Positions 33,925 to 43,165 of a DNA stretch of 64,000 nucleotides are shown piece by piece. Source of the DNA: PALSA-612 sp963755155. GTDB taxonomy: Bacteria > Actinomycetota > Thermoleophilia > Gaiellales > Gaiellaceae. Under the pieces are notes generated by a model. The model ran no database searches. It saw nothing but the letters and a program-made list of their open reading frames with translations, and was not told the DNA's origin. Position numbers and translations under genes: made by a program. The DNA lies in NCBI GenBank assembly GCA_963755155.1, contig CAVWIV010000016.1, positions 84,504 through 148,503 on the forward strand. Reading direction: 5' to 3'. Positions within the stretch are counted from its first letter, which is position 1; each line of letters opens with the position of its first letter.

Positions 33925-33978
33925 CGGATATCACGTGAGGCGGCCATCCGCAAGCTTGCGCTAGCCTCAGGTCGGGTC

Positions 33979-35706
33979 GTGCCTCGCCGCGCAGTCATCG
34001 GAGCGCTTGCTGCGCTGGTCCTCGTCACGCCTGCAGCGGCCCAGCCGAAGCTGCTCATGCCCGGCGTGACGTACGAGACGCAGGTGCAATTCACGTTCCA
34101 CGGGCCCTCGGTCATCCACGTCTTGACGATGCCGCGGCCCGGCGGTCTCTGGGCGCTCAAGCCTGCGCTCTCCAACGACGTCATCGTCGGCGTAGAGCGG
34201 GTGACGGCGATCCAGCAGCGCGTGTCGTCGAGCGCGACCGTCGCCGGCGTCAACGGCGACCGCTTCGTCTCGAACGGCCGGCCGAGCGGGATTCTCATGC
34301 GTGACGGCCAGCTCCAGCACGGTCCCGGCGACAGCCGCTCGAGCATCGGCATCGACACGGGTGGGAACCTCCGTGTGGAGCGCGTGCGACTGCTGCCCAC
34401 CTGGCAGGGAACGGGCCAGCGACAGAACCTTTCCGCAGTCAACAACTCGCCGTCGTCGAGCGGCATGTCGCTCTACACACCCGTCTGGGGACCCTCGACG
34501 CCGGCTGCGCCCGGCTCTCTGGAGGTCGTGCTGCAGCCGTTTCCGGCAACGGTTCCGAACACCGAGGTGGCCGGTCGCGTGACGGAGTCGCGCAGCGGGG
34601 GCGCGACGCCGATCCCGCCTGACGGCGCCGTGCTCGTCGCCCGCGGAACCGTCGCGACGAATCGCCTCCGGAACGAGGCTCCGGTAGGGACGAACGTTCG
34701 CGTGCGCCTCGTCCTGCAGCCGGACTGGGCGGGGGTGGTGGACGCGTTGGGCGGCGGGCCGGCCCTCGTACGTGACGGGAAGGCCGTCTTCAACGCGGGC
34801 GAGGCATTCGTGCCTCAGCAGCTGGCGCTCCCCGAGCCGCGGACGGCCGTGGGCCAGCTGGCGGACGGGCGGATCATCCTCGTCGTCGTCGACGGGCGCC
34901 GCCGCGGCTACTCGAGCGGCATGACGAACTTCGAGCTCGCGCTCGCGCTCGTCCGTCTGGGCGCGGTCACGGGCGCGGCGCTCGACGGTGGCGGCTCGTC
35001 GACGATGGCCTTCGACGGGCAACTGCTCAACCGGCCCTCCGGCGCCGAGCGCCCCGTTTCCGAGGCGCTGCTCATGGTGTACTCGGGCGTCCACGCGCCG
35101 CTGCCGAGCGTCGCTGCGATCTCCCCGAACGGGGACGACGTCGCGGAGACACAGGAGCTCGCGTACAAGGTCGTTCGGCCCTCGACCGTAAACGCGAGCC
35201 TCGTCGCGCCCGACCGCTCGACGCGATCAGTCTTTGTGGGCCAGGCCGCTCCGAGCACGTACGCCTTCGAATGGAACGGCCTCAGGACCGATGGCGCGCT
35301 CGAGCCCGAAGGTCTCTGGCGATGGGTCGTGAACGCGACCGACGATCGCGGCCAGGTGTCGTCCGTCGAGCGCCCGTTCACGCTCAACACGACGCTCGGG
35401 TTCGGGAAGGCCGTAACGCCCGCTTTGTCGGTGCCGCGCCGCCGCGCAAGAGCGGTCGCGCAGTTCGAGCTGGCGCGGTCCGCGTCCGTGACGACGCGGA
35501 TCGAGACGCTCACGGGAACGGTGATCCGGAAGGCGGACCCCGCCGTGTCGTTGCAGGCCGGCCTCGCGAACGTCATGTGGGACGGCAAGACGAGCAAGGG
35601 GGCAAACGTCCACTCGGGGACGTACGTTGCACGCATGACGGCGAAGAACGCAGCAGGCTCCGTCTCGTTGACGGCGAAGTTCTCCGTGCGCCGTACCCGG
35701 AAGTAG
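33979..35706 (+). CDS. Secreted phosphodiester glycosidase-like (NAGPA) protein with FlgD-like domain
   Basis: A 575-residue exported protein. After a signal peptide (about 1-20), residues about 60-370 carry the NAGPA/DUF2233 fold: VAGVNGDRF near the N-terminal side, LGGGPALVRDG and the hallmark GAALDGGGSSTMAFDG followed by RPVSEALLM. The C-terminal 200 residues contain an Ig-like FlgD-type repeat with EGLWRWVVNATDDRG and MWDGKTSKGANVHSGTYVARM. Such enzymes remove N-acetylglucosamine or other groups from phosphodiesters; the wall or extracellular substrate is unknown. GTG 33979 places the signal peptide correctly. Confidence 0.8.
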   Translation: MPRRAVIGALAALVLVTPAAAQPKLLMPGVTYETQVQFTFHGPSVIHVLTMPRPGGLWALKPALSNDVIVGVERVTAIQQRVSSSATVAGVNGDRFVSNGRPSGILMRDGQLQHGPGDSRSSIGIDTGGNLRVERVRLLPTWQGTGQRQNLSAVNNSPSSSGMSLYTPVWGPSTPAAPGSLEVVLQPFPATVPNTEVAGRVTESRSGGATPIPPDGAVLVARGTVATNRLRNEAPVGTNVRVRLVLQPDWAGVVDALGGGPALVRDGKAVFNAGEAFVPQQLALPEPRTAVGQLADGRIILVVVDGRRRGYSSGMTNFELALALVRLGAVTGAALDGGGSSTMAFDGQLLNRPSGAERPVSEALLMVYSGVHAPLPSVAAISPNGDDVAETQELAYKVVRPSTVNASLVAPDRSTRSVFVGQAAPSTYAFEWNGLRTDGALEPEGLWRWVVNATDDRGQVSSVERPFTLNTTLGFGKAVTPALSVPRRRARAVAQFELARSASVTTRIETLTGTVIRKADPAVSLQAGLANVMWDGKTSKGANVHSGTYVARMTAKNAAGSVSLTAKFSVRRTRK

Positions 35707-35718
35707 TCTCGCCCGCCC

Positions 35719-36408
35719 GTGCTCCTAGCGTCCGTCACAAGCTCGATCACCGATGCCCTGACGTCATTCATCGGCGACCAGGGTGTGTACGCCGTCTTCG
35801 TGCTGATGCTCGTCGACGCCGTGCTGCCCGCGGCCAGCGAGCTGGTGATGGTGTACGCGGGTGCGCTCGCCGCCGGCGCGTTCGCCGGCCAGCAGGTCGT
35901 GGTCTTCGGCCGGGAGGTGCCCACCGGCTGGCAGTCATTTCTCGTCATGGTGTCTGCGGGCACGATCGGGTACACGCTCGGCTCCCTAGGCGGCTGGGCG
36001 ATCGGCGACTACGGCGGCCGCCCGCTCGTCGAACGCCACGGCAAGTGGTTCCACCTCTCGCCCGAGCGCTTCGTGCGTGCCGAGCGCTGGTTCGACCGGT
36101 GGGGGGACAAGGCGGTGTTCCTGGGCCGGATCACGCCGATCGTCCGCTCGTTCGTGTCCATTCCGGCCGGCGTCTTTCGCCATCCGCTCGGGCGCTACAT
36201 GCTCCTGACGTTCGTCGGCTCGACGCTCTGGTGTCTCGCGTTCGCCGGCATCGGCTGGGCCGTCGGCGAGAGCTGGGAGGACTTCCACCACGCGTTTCGC
36301 TACGTCGAGTACGTCGTTGCCGGCCTGATCCTCGTCGGCCTGGGGTATGTCGTGCTCCGCTGGCGCTCATCTAAACTCAAGCGGCGTGGCTCGGATCCCT
36401 CTCTTTAA
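35719..36408 (+). CDS. DedA-family membrane protein
   Basis: A 229-residue DedA/SNARE-associated (VTT) protein, four to five helices. VDAVLPAASELVMVYAGALAAG includes the conserved acidic residue of the first re-entrant loop, while FLGRITPIVRSFVSIPAGVF has the family arginine pair and P-x-G-x-x motif. Members take part in undecaprenyl-phosphate or lipid flipping and membrane homeostasis. It lies 12 bases after the NAGPA-like gene and overlaps the start of the aminotransferase. Confidence 0.9.
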   Translation: MLLASVTSSITDALTSFIGDQGVYAVFVLMLVDAVLPAASELVMVYAGALAAGAFAGQQVVVFGREVPTGWQSFLVMVSAGTIGYTLGSLGGWAIGDYGGRPLVERHGKWFHLSPERFVRAERWFDRWGDKAVFLGRITPIVRSFVSIPAGVFRHPLGRYMLLTFVGSTLWCLAFAGIGWAVGESWEDFHHAFRYVEYVVAGLILVGLGYVVLRWRSSKLKRRGSDPSL

Positions 36409-37474
36409 GCCCGCTGCGCAGTACGGACCTCTTCTTCCGGAGCTGAAGCAGCGGCTGGGTGACGTCCTGGACAGCGGCGAGTTCATCCTCGGCCCGAACG
36501 TCCGCGCGTTCGAGGAGGAGGCTGCCGCGTACCTCGGCGTACCGCGGACGATCGGCGTCGCCAACGGCACGGACGCGATCGTGCTCGTGCTGCGGGCGCT
36601 CGAGATCGGCCCTGGGGACGAGGTCGTCTGCCCGGCCTTCACCTTCTACGCGACGGCGGAGGCGATCGCGAGCGTTGGCGCGACGCCGGTCTTCGCCGAC
36701 ATCGATCCCGCGACGCTCAACCTCGACGAGGCCGACGTCGAGCGCCGTCTGACGCCGAAGACGCGCGCGATCATGCCGGTGCATCTCTTCGGCCGGCCCG
36801 CCGCGCTCGAGGCGTTGTCAGCGCTCGGTCCGACACTGATCGAAGACGCTGCGCAGGCGTTCGGCGCCCGCGGCGTCGCGACCACCGGCGTCGCATCGAC
36901 GTTCAGCTTCTACCCGACGAAGAACCTCGGCGGTATCGGCGACGGCGGCCTGGTCGCCTGTCTCGACGACGAGCTCGCCGAGCGCGTGCGCATGCTGCGC
37001 TTCCATGGCTCGTACGACAAGCGCGACTTCCAGTACGTCGGCACGAACTCGCGGCTGGACGAGCTCCAGGCGGCCGCGCTGCGGCTCTTCCTCGAGCATC
37101 TCGACGGCTGGAACGCACTCCGCCGCGAGGCCGCTGCGAGGTACGCCGAGCTGGGGCTCGGCGAGCTCGTGGAGCTGCCCGCGGACGACGGCGCGCACGT
37201 CTACCACCTCTACGTCGTGCGCAGCCCCGAGCGGGAGCGGATCGCCGCGGCGCTGACGGAGGCCGAGATCGGGAACGCGTCGTACTACGTGACCCCACTG
37301 CATCTCCAGCCCGCGCTTCGGTACCTCGGCTGGAGCGAAGGCTCCCTGCCCGAGACTGAGCTCGCTTCGCGCGAGAACCTCGCGCTCCCGATGTGGGCGG
37401 GCATCGACGTCGAAACGCAGGAGCGCGTCGTCGCCACCGTGCGAGGCGCAGTCACCGTCGGAGTGGCCTCGTGA
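36386..37474 (+). CDS. DegT/DnrJ/EryC1-family sugar aminotransferase
   Basis: A 362-residue PLP-dependent aminotransferase for nucleotide sugars. IPLFKPAAQYGPLLPELKQ, SGEFILGPNVRAFEEEAA, ANGTDAIVLVLRAL, PAFTFYATAEAI, LIEDAAQAFGA and the PLP lysine in FSFYPTKNLGGIGDGG are typical of the ArnB/WbpE-like group. The GTG start overlaps dedA by 23 bases and the stop overlaps the next gene as GTGA. With the epimerase downstream it probably makes an amino sugar for surface glycans. Confidence 0.9.
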   Translation: MARIPLFKPAAQYGPLLPELKQRLGDVLDSGEFILGPNVRAFEEEAAAYLGVPRTIGVANGTDAIVLVLRALEIGPGDEVVCPAFTFYATAEAIASVGATPVFADIDPATLNLDEADVERRLTPKTRAIMPVHLFGRPAALEALSALGPTLIEDAAQAFGARGVATTGVASTFSFYPTKNLGGIGDGGLVACLDDELAERVRMLRFHGSYDKRDFQYVGTNSRLDELQAAALRLFLEHLDGWNALRREAAARYAELGLGELVELPADDGAHVYHLYVVRSPERERIAAALTEAEIGNASYYVTPLHLQPALRYLGWSEGSLPETELASRENLALPMWAGIDVETQERVVATVRGAVTVGVAS

Positions 37475-39354
37475 TCAACCGGCACCGCATCTGGCAGCTG
37501 CTGGCGGACGCCTGCCTGATCGTCGCCGCCTGGTATCTCGCGTTCCGGTTGCGCTTCGACACGCCGCGGATCCCGCCGTACTACGAGGATCTGCTCTGGC
37601 GCTCGCTGCCGATCGTCGTCGTCGTGCAGCTGGCGATCTTCTTCCTCTTCGGCTTCTACAACCGCTGGTGGCGCTACGTGTCGACGCGCGACATGTGGAC
37701 GCTCGTGCGCGGCGCGTCCGTCGCCTGCCTCGTCTCCAGCCTCGTCGTCTACTTCGCTGCGCCGGTCGAGCAGATCAGGCTGCCGCGCTCGATCGCGATC
37801 ATGGACTGGCTGTTGCTGCTCGCGTTCGTCGCCGGCTCACGAATGCTGGCCCGGACGATCCTCGAGCGGCCGTCGACGAAGGGCATCGTCGCCCGCGGCA
37901 AGGAAGTGATCGTCGCCGGTGCAGGCGACGCGGCGCAGGTGATCGTCAAAGAGATGCTGAAGTCGCCGTCGCAGGGCGCCACTCCCATCGGGCTCGTCGA
38001 CGACGACCCGCGCAAGCAGAACCTCCGCATCCACGGCGTCCGCGTCCTCGGCTCGACGGGTGATCTCCCCAAGATCCTCCGCGAGCAGCACCCGGACGAG
38101 GTGATCATCGCGATGCCGTCCGCAACCGGCGAGACGCGCCAGCGCGTGGTTGACGCTGCGCGCGCAGCCGGCGTCCCCGTGAAGACGCTGCCGGGCCTCC
38201 ACGAGATGATCGCGGGGGACGTCGACCTCGCGCCGCAGATCCGCCCCGTGCAGGTGGAGGACGTGCTCGGCCGCGAGCAGGTCGAGGTCGACCTCGAGTC
38301 GGTGGCGAAGTACCTCGCCGACGAGACCGTGCTCGTCACCGGCGCCGGCGGGTCGATCGGCGCGGAGCTCTGCCGCCAGATCGCACGCATCGGCTGCAAG
38401 CGGCTCATCCTCGTCGAGCAGGGAGAGACGCCGCTGTTCGAGATCGAGCGCGAGCTCGTCGACCAGCGCGGCTTTCCGCCCAGCGTGCCGGTGCTGGCCG
38501 ACGCGGGCAACCGCCAGAAGATGCGGCAGGTGTTCGAGCGCTACTCGCCCGGCGTTGTCTTCCACGCCGCCGCGTACAAGCACGTGCCACTCATGGAGGC
38601 GAACCCGCTCGAGTCCGTGCGGAACAACACGCTCGTCACGCGGACGATGGCCGAGGTGGCGATCGAGTTCGAGGCGCGACGCTTCGTCCTCGTGTCCACC
38701 GACAAAGCCGTGAACCCGAAGACCGTGATGGGCCAGTCGAAGGCGCTCTGCGAATGGATCGTGGAGGCCTTCGGCCACCGGCAGGACATCCCGACGCGCT
38801 TCGTCGCCGTGCGCTTCGGGAACGTCCTCGGCTCCTCCGGCAGCGTCATCCCAATCTTCCGCCGCCAGATCGAGCGCGGAGGGCCGGTCACCGTGACGCA
38901 CCCCGAGATGACGCGTTTCTTCATGACGATCCCCGAGGCGGTCTCGCTCATCGTCCAGGCCGGCGCCATCGGCGGGCGGGGAGAGGTGTTCGTGCTCGAC
39001 ATGGGCGAGGCGGTGCGCATCGTCGACCTCGCCCGCAACATGATCGAGCTCTCGGGCAAGGAGCCCGAGCGCGACATCCGGATCGAGTTCATCGGCGCTC
39101 GGCCCGGCGAGAAGCTCCACGAGGAGCTCTGGTCGGACGGCGAGACGGTCTCGGACACGGGGCACTCGAAGATCCATCTCGTCACGCGGCCGTCGATCGA
39201 CGCTGCCTGGCTCGGCGAGGAGCTCGGCACGCTCGAGCGGCTCGTCGAGGAGGGCGACACGCTCGAGCTCGTCGCGAAGCTCGCGTCGATGATGAAGACG
39301 CCGCGCCGCGGGCCCGTCGAAGAGCCCGCGGCGCAGCAGTTCTCGAGCGACTAG
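37471..39354 (+). CDS. Membrane-anchored NDP-sugar epimerase/dehydratase (CapD/WbpM/FlaA1-like)
   Basis: A 627-residue protein with four N-terminal membrane helices, a CoA-binding-like Rossmann domain (VIVAGAGDAAQVIVKEML), then the catalytic SDR domain: NAD-binding VTGAGGSIGAELCRQI, ADAGNRQKMRQVF, VFHAAAYKHVPLMEANPLE, STDKAVNPKTVMGQSKALCEW and VRFGNVLGSSGSVIPIF. The active-site triad is the modified T/SDK...MxxSK type of UDP-GlcNAc 4,6-dehydratases. It overlaps the aminotransferase stop and ends convergently with the PhoX-like gene (shared CTAG). Confidence 0.92.
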   Translation: MINRHRIWQLLADACLIVAAWYLAFRLRFDTPRIPPYYEDLLWRSLPIVVVVQLAIFFLFGFYNRWWRYVSTRDMWTLVRGASVACLVSSLVVYFAAPVEQIRLPRSIAIMDWLLLLAFVAGSRMLARTILERPSTKGIVARGKEVIVAGAGDAAQVIVKEMLKSPSQGATPIGLVDDDPRKQNLRIHGVRVLGSTGDLPKILREQHPDEVIIAMPSATGETRQRVVDAARAAGVPVKTLPGLHEMIAGDVDLAPQIRPVQVEDVLGREQVEVDLESVAKYLADETVLVTGAGGSIGAELCRQIARIGCKRLILVEQGETPLFEIERELVDQRGFPPSVPVLADAGNRQKMRQVFERYSPGVVFHAAAYKHVPLMEANPLESVRNNTLVTRTMAEVAIEFEARRFVLVSTDKAVNPKTVMGQSKALCEWIVEAFGHRQDIPTRFVAVRFGNVLGSSGSVIPIFRRQIERGGPVTVTHPEMTRFFMTIPEAVSLIVQAGAIGGRGEVFVLDMGEAVRIVDLARNMIELSGKEPERDIRIEFIGARPGEKLHEELWSDGETVSDTGHSKIHLVTRPSIDAAWLGEELGTLERLVEEGDTLELVAKLASMMKTPRRGPVEEPAAQQFSSD

Positions 39355-41145
39355 ACGCCGGGTAGGCGCACCAGGATCAGCTGGCCGCCGGCGTTCTTGT
39401 AGACGTAGTCCTGGCCGTTCGGGAAGCCGAGGATGTCCGGCCCCTCGGCCTTCCCGACCCAGTACGAGCGCCGCCTGGATCGTCACGAGGTACGCGCCGT
39501 GGCCGAAGAGCTTCGACGCGTCGACGATGCCGCTCGACTCCCAGTTGCCGAGCCTCGCTGCCGCGGCGGTGTCCACATCGTCAGCCACGCCGTCACCGGG
39601 ACCGCCCGCGTTCTCGTCGAATGCCTGGTTCACCTCGACGATCGCGACCTTCGAGAGATCCGGGTTCACGGCGCCCAGCGGCACCTGCCAGATGCGCGCC
39701 GGAGTCTCGTTGGGGCCGCGTGGAAGGTCGTACTGGTTGGCCGAGCTCGGGTCCTCGGTAACGAGGAGGCTGCCGTGCACCGTCGTCTCGACGTTGTCCG
39801 GCTGGTGGATCTCGTTGAAGGAAGCTGCCGGGTTGTCCCCGAGTCTGCCGGTGCCCACGTCGTCGCCCTGGACGAGGATCGAGATGTCCGCGTGGAGCGG
39901 GTTGCCGACGCGTGTCGGGTCGAGCACGAGCTTGTAGATGCGCCCGTTCGTCGACTTCGTCAACGGCGCGGGCGCGCCTGACTCCGCCCGGCCCGAGTCG
40001 GCGACGTAGACGACGTTCGACATCCCCGGGCGCTTGTCGTACGCCATGTCCTCGATGCGGATGAAGTCGAAGACGTCGTTCCCCGAGACGCTCGGATCGT
40101 TCGCGACGTCCCCCCACTGGTCGAGCACCCACTGCGGCCCGTCCGGCGGCACCGACGGCCCGCCCGACGGCGGCGGGTACTGCGGAAAGTCCGTAGCCCG
40201 CGTCAGCTCGTGCCCGTCGACCGACGACTTGCCCCGGGCGATGTGCTTCGGCACCGGCTTGAACGTCCCCCGGATGACCTCGCCCGGCTGGAGGTCGAAG
40301 TAGTCGTTGTCCGGCGCATTCGCCACGAATGCGTGGAGCGTGCCCTTGTCGGCCCAGACGTCGGCCGCACTGTTCGCGGTGTACATGTAGAGCTGTGACG
40401 ACGCCGGGGCGTTCGTCTGGAACGTGTCGTCTCCCGACAACACGACGAGCTTCGAGAAGCCGGGAACCGCGACGCTGTTCTCGTGGTTGTGGCGCCCCAT
40501 GCCGTAGATCGTTTTGCGCTGGTTCGTGAGCGGGTTGTACGCGACCACGACTCCGGCTTGCTCCGCGCCGTGTGTGCCCGGCGTGATGGAGTTGGGGCCG
40601 GGCCACGCGTGACCGCGGCGGTAGACCCAGTCCTGCGCCTCCTCGTTCGTGAAGAGGAGCGGGAACTCGAAGCCCTCGGTAATCGTCGCCAGGTAGTTCG
40701 AGCAGAACCGCTGGTAATTCTCGAGGCTTGTGATCGCGAGCGACCCCGAACGCACGTCGGCGCTCGGACCGTGGATCACGAGCCTGCTGAGCTCCGAGTT
40801 GTCGAAGTCGTTCTGGTTCGCCTCACCGCCTGCCCACGGCGCGTTGTACGGGAACGGCACGGTCGACGTCTCGTGGTTCACGTAGACGTCGGCCAGCCGG
40901 CTGTTGGGCCTAGGAAGGATCGAGATGCCGTCGGGGATGGTCTTGAAGACGTAGCCGCCGTGAAGGCCTGTCGCCTGCCCCGTAGTGAGCAGCGCGTCGT
41001 CCGCATAGCCGGCCGGTGCCGCTGCGAGCGGCGTCAACATCTCGTCTTGCGGCGTGTTGAATCCCTGTGCGGTCGGCGCGGCGATGGCGGCGAGAGCCGC
41101 GCCTGCCGCGAAGAGTGTGAGCACTGCGCGCCGTGATCTCAGCAT
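39351..41145 (-). CDS. Secreted DUF839/PhoX-like beta-propeller protein, one frame break
   Basis: About 597 residues. Signal peptide 1-28 (ALAAIAAPTAQG), then a DUF839-type propeller: GLHGGYVFKTIPDGISI, YVNHETSTVPFP, LLFTNEEAQDWVYRRG, GRHNHENSVAVPG, VVLSGDDTF and FIRIEDMAYDKRPG. PhoX alkaline phosphatases and related esterases belong here, but catalytic calcium/iron ligands cannot be confirmed by eye. ATG 41145 has GGAGAGAG upstream. A single-base frame change near 39467 moves the C-terminus to a frame ending GQLILVRLPGV. No Pho repeats were seen upstream. Confidence 0.8.
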
Positions 41146-41178
41146 TCGTCTCTCTCCTGGTCTCGTGGTGTCTGGACT

Positions 41179-42198
41179 CTAAGCGGGATCGCCGGACATC
41201 GGAAGCAGCAATCTCAACATCGTTACCGGGTCGCGTAGCGTGCGAGTCGTGCCCGCCCCGCTCCGTCGACGGACATCTATCCCGTCGGGCTCGCTCAAAA
41301 CACTGAGCCTGCCGTCGCGGATCAGCTGCTCGTCGACGCCCCCGAGCTTGCCGGCGAACTCGGTGTAGACCGGGACACCGAGCGCGACGGCCTCACGGTT
41401 CATCGTTCCACCCGCTGAAATGACGAGGTCCGCCGCTGCCATGAGGCTCTGGGCGTCGACCGCGCGCTCGGGAACAATCACGGAGGGGAGGGAGAGCGAG
41501 CGGACGTACGCACGCTGCTCGTCCGTGCGTGGTAGCACGACCGCGTGCACGTCGCCGTGCCGTCCCAGCCACTCGAGCGTCTTCGCGAAGAGCGGATTAC
41601 CCGAGCGGTGATAGAGCGCGACGTCAGGCGGCGGGCGCAGCACGACGAGGATTCGCGAAGGATCGACTCCGAGTTGCGACGGGACGTCCGGGTCCGGCTC
41701 GAAATCGGCGAGGTAGTACTCCTCTTTCAGGCCTGGATACCGGACGAGCTTCGGCGGGCGGAGCCCGTAACGGCGAAGGCGCTCGCCGGGGATCGCTTCA
41801 GGTACGACCACGCGCGTCGCAGCGCGTGCCCCGAACTGGTGCTGCGCGAGGGCGAACTCGTAGTCGAACGTCGTCGTCGAGGGGATCCGGAGCCGCCGCG
41901 CCGTCAGCGTGAGGTCGTACGAGCCATGTGACAGAGCAGCCTCGAACCGGCGAGGCCGCGCCCAATGACGCAGCTGCCGAAGCCGCGAGGCCATCGCGCG
42001 CGACTTGCCGAAGCGAGAACGGCCGCCGTGGGCTCCGATGATCGTCGCCTCCACGCCGTGGAGCTCGAGCAGCTGTTCGGTCTGGGCGAATGCTCTCGCT
42101 GTCACGTCGACCTCGTGACCTTCCTTTTCGAGCAGCCGGATGAGCGGGCGAAAGAACGGCACGTGCGGCGAGTTGGTGATGTCGATCCAGACGCGCAC
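41179..42198 (-). CDS. DUF354 glycosyltransferase-like protein
   Basis: A 339-residue GT-B-like protein of the DUF354 family. VWIDITNSPHVPFFRPLIRL is the characteristic start; GHEVDVTARAF, SHGSYDLTLTARRL, TTFDYEFALAQH, GLKEEYYLADFEP and VISAGGTMNREAVALGVPVY follow, the last resembling the nucleotide-sugar-binding region of MurG-type enzymes. Family members appear in archaea and actinobacteria near surface-polysaccharide genes, but no reaction has been assigned here. GTG start. Confidence 0.8.
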   Translation of the reverse strand: MRVWIDITNSPHVPFFRPLIRLLEKEGHEVDVTARAFAQTEQLLELHGVEATIIGAHGGRSRFGKSRAMASRLRQLRHWARPRRFEAALSHGSYDLTLTARRLRIPSTTTFDYEFALAQHQFGARAATRVVVPEAIPGERLRRYGLRPPKLVRYPGLKEEYYLADFEPDPDVPSQLGVDPSRILVVLRPPPDVALYHRSGNPLFAKTLEWLGRHGDVHAVVLPRTDEQRAYVRSLSLPSVIVPERAVDAQSLMAAADLVISAGGTMNREAVALGVPVYTEFAGKLGGVDEQLIRDGRLSVLSEPDGIDVRRRSGAGTTRTLRDPVTMLRLLLPMSGDPA

Positions 42199-42235
42199 GG
42201 CCCGGCGACTCTACAAACCAGCCATGTCCCAGTGC

Positions 42236-42273
42236 CTGACACCGGTAGCGCGCCTGGTATAAGCAAGCCTTAT
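42236..42273 (+). promoter_or_regulatory. Promoter and LysR-type palindrome at the lysR start
   Basis: CTGACA (42236-42241) and TATAAG (42258-42263) are spaced 16 bases, followed by the ATG only 8 bases later, so the transcript would be leaderless or nearly so. ATAAG (42259-42263) and CTTAT (42269-42273) form an interrupted palindrome fitting T-N11-A. The palindrome covers the -10 and the start codon, as expected for autorepression. Confidence 0.55.
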
Positions 42274-43165
42274 GGATACGAAGCAGCTCCGTGCGTTCTG
42301 CGCAGTCGTCGAGCGGGAGAGCTTCTCGCGTGCCGCAGCATCCCTCGGAGTCACACAGCCGGCTGTCAGCCAGCAGGTGCGCGCGCTCGAACGGATTGTC
42401 GGCTTCCAGCTGCTTGATCGCTCCGGCCGCCGTGTCGTGCCAACCGAAGTGGGTAGCAGGCTCTACCGGAATGCACAGCGGCTACTCGCGCTCGAGGAGC
42501 AGCTGCTCGCTGACATCGGCGAGCCCGCGTTCGGCCCGCTCAAAGGCGTGTTCGAGGTCGGGGCGTCGACGGGCCCGGCGGCGATCGTCGTGCCGCTGCT
42601 CCTCTGCGAGTTCCATCAGGCCAACCCGTCGCTGGACATTCGCCTGTCGGTCCACGACACACAGACAGTCGTGTCCCTCGTGGCCGAGCGTGAGCTCGAG
42701 CTCGGGATCGTCGGCGCGGCCCGCCGACGCCGCGCTGTCGAGTTCGAGCCGTTCTTCTCGGACGAGGTGATCCTCGTTTGCCCGCCGGGGCATCCGTCCG
42801 CGGGCCGGACGATCGCCGTGGACGAGCTCCCCGAGATCCCGCTCGTCCTCATGCAGGAGGGCGCAGGCGTCCGCCAGTTGCTCGAGGACGAGCTACGGCG
42901 CCAGGGCAAGCGCCTTCGCGACCTCAACGTCGAGCTCGTGCTCGGGCTTCAGGAGTCGGTGAGAAGCGCGGTACAGGCGGGCTACGGCGCGACGTTCATC
43001 TCGCGACGCGCGGTCGAGGCCGACCTCGCATCTGGCACGGTCGCCGAGATCCACGTCGAAGGGGTCGACCTGCAGCGGCAGATCTCGATCGCGCGTGCCT
43101 CCGGACGCGTGCCGAGCCGGGCGGCCGAGGCGTTCGTCGAGTTCGCCCGCGCGAGGCTCGACTGA
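42272..43165 (+). CDS. LysR-family transcriptional regulator
   Basis: A 297-residue LysR regulator. Winged helix in residues 1-60 (QLRAFCAVVERESFSRAAA, LGVTQPAVSQQVRALE), then two effector lobes (VGASTGPAAIVVPLLL, ELGIVGAARRRRAVEF). Its stop overlaps the ATG of the alcohol dehydrogenase gene (TGATG), so the two are co-transcribed. Target and effector are unknown; the sulfur operon 1.6 kb downstream is a possible target, as CysB-like LysR proteins control sulfate assimilation, but nothing in the sequence proves it. Confidence 0.92.
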   Translation: MDTKQLRAFCAVVERESFSRAAASLGVTQPAVSQQVRALERIVGFQLLDRSGRRVVPTEVGSRLYRNAQRLLALEEQLLADIGEPAFGPLKGVFEVGASTGPAAIVVPLLLCEFHQANPSLDIRLSVHDTQTVVSLVAERELELGIVGAARRRRAVEFEPFFSDEVILVCPPGHPSAGRTIAVDELPEIPLVLMQEGAGVRQLLEDELRRQGKRLRDLNVELVLGLQESVRSAVQAGYGATFISRRAVEADLASGTVAEIHVEGVDLQRQISIARASGRVPSRAAEAFVEFARARLD

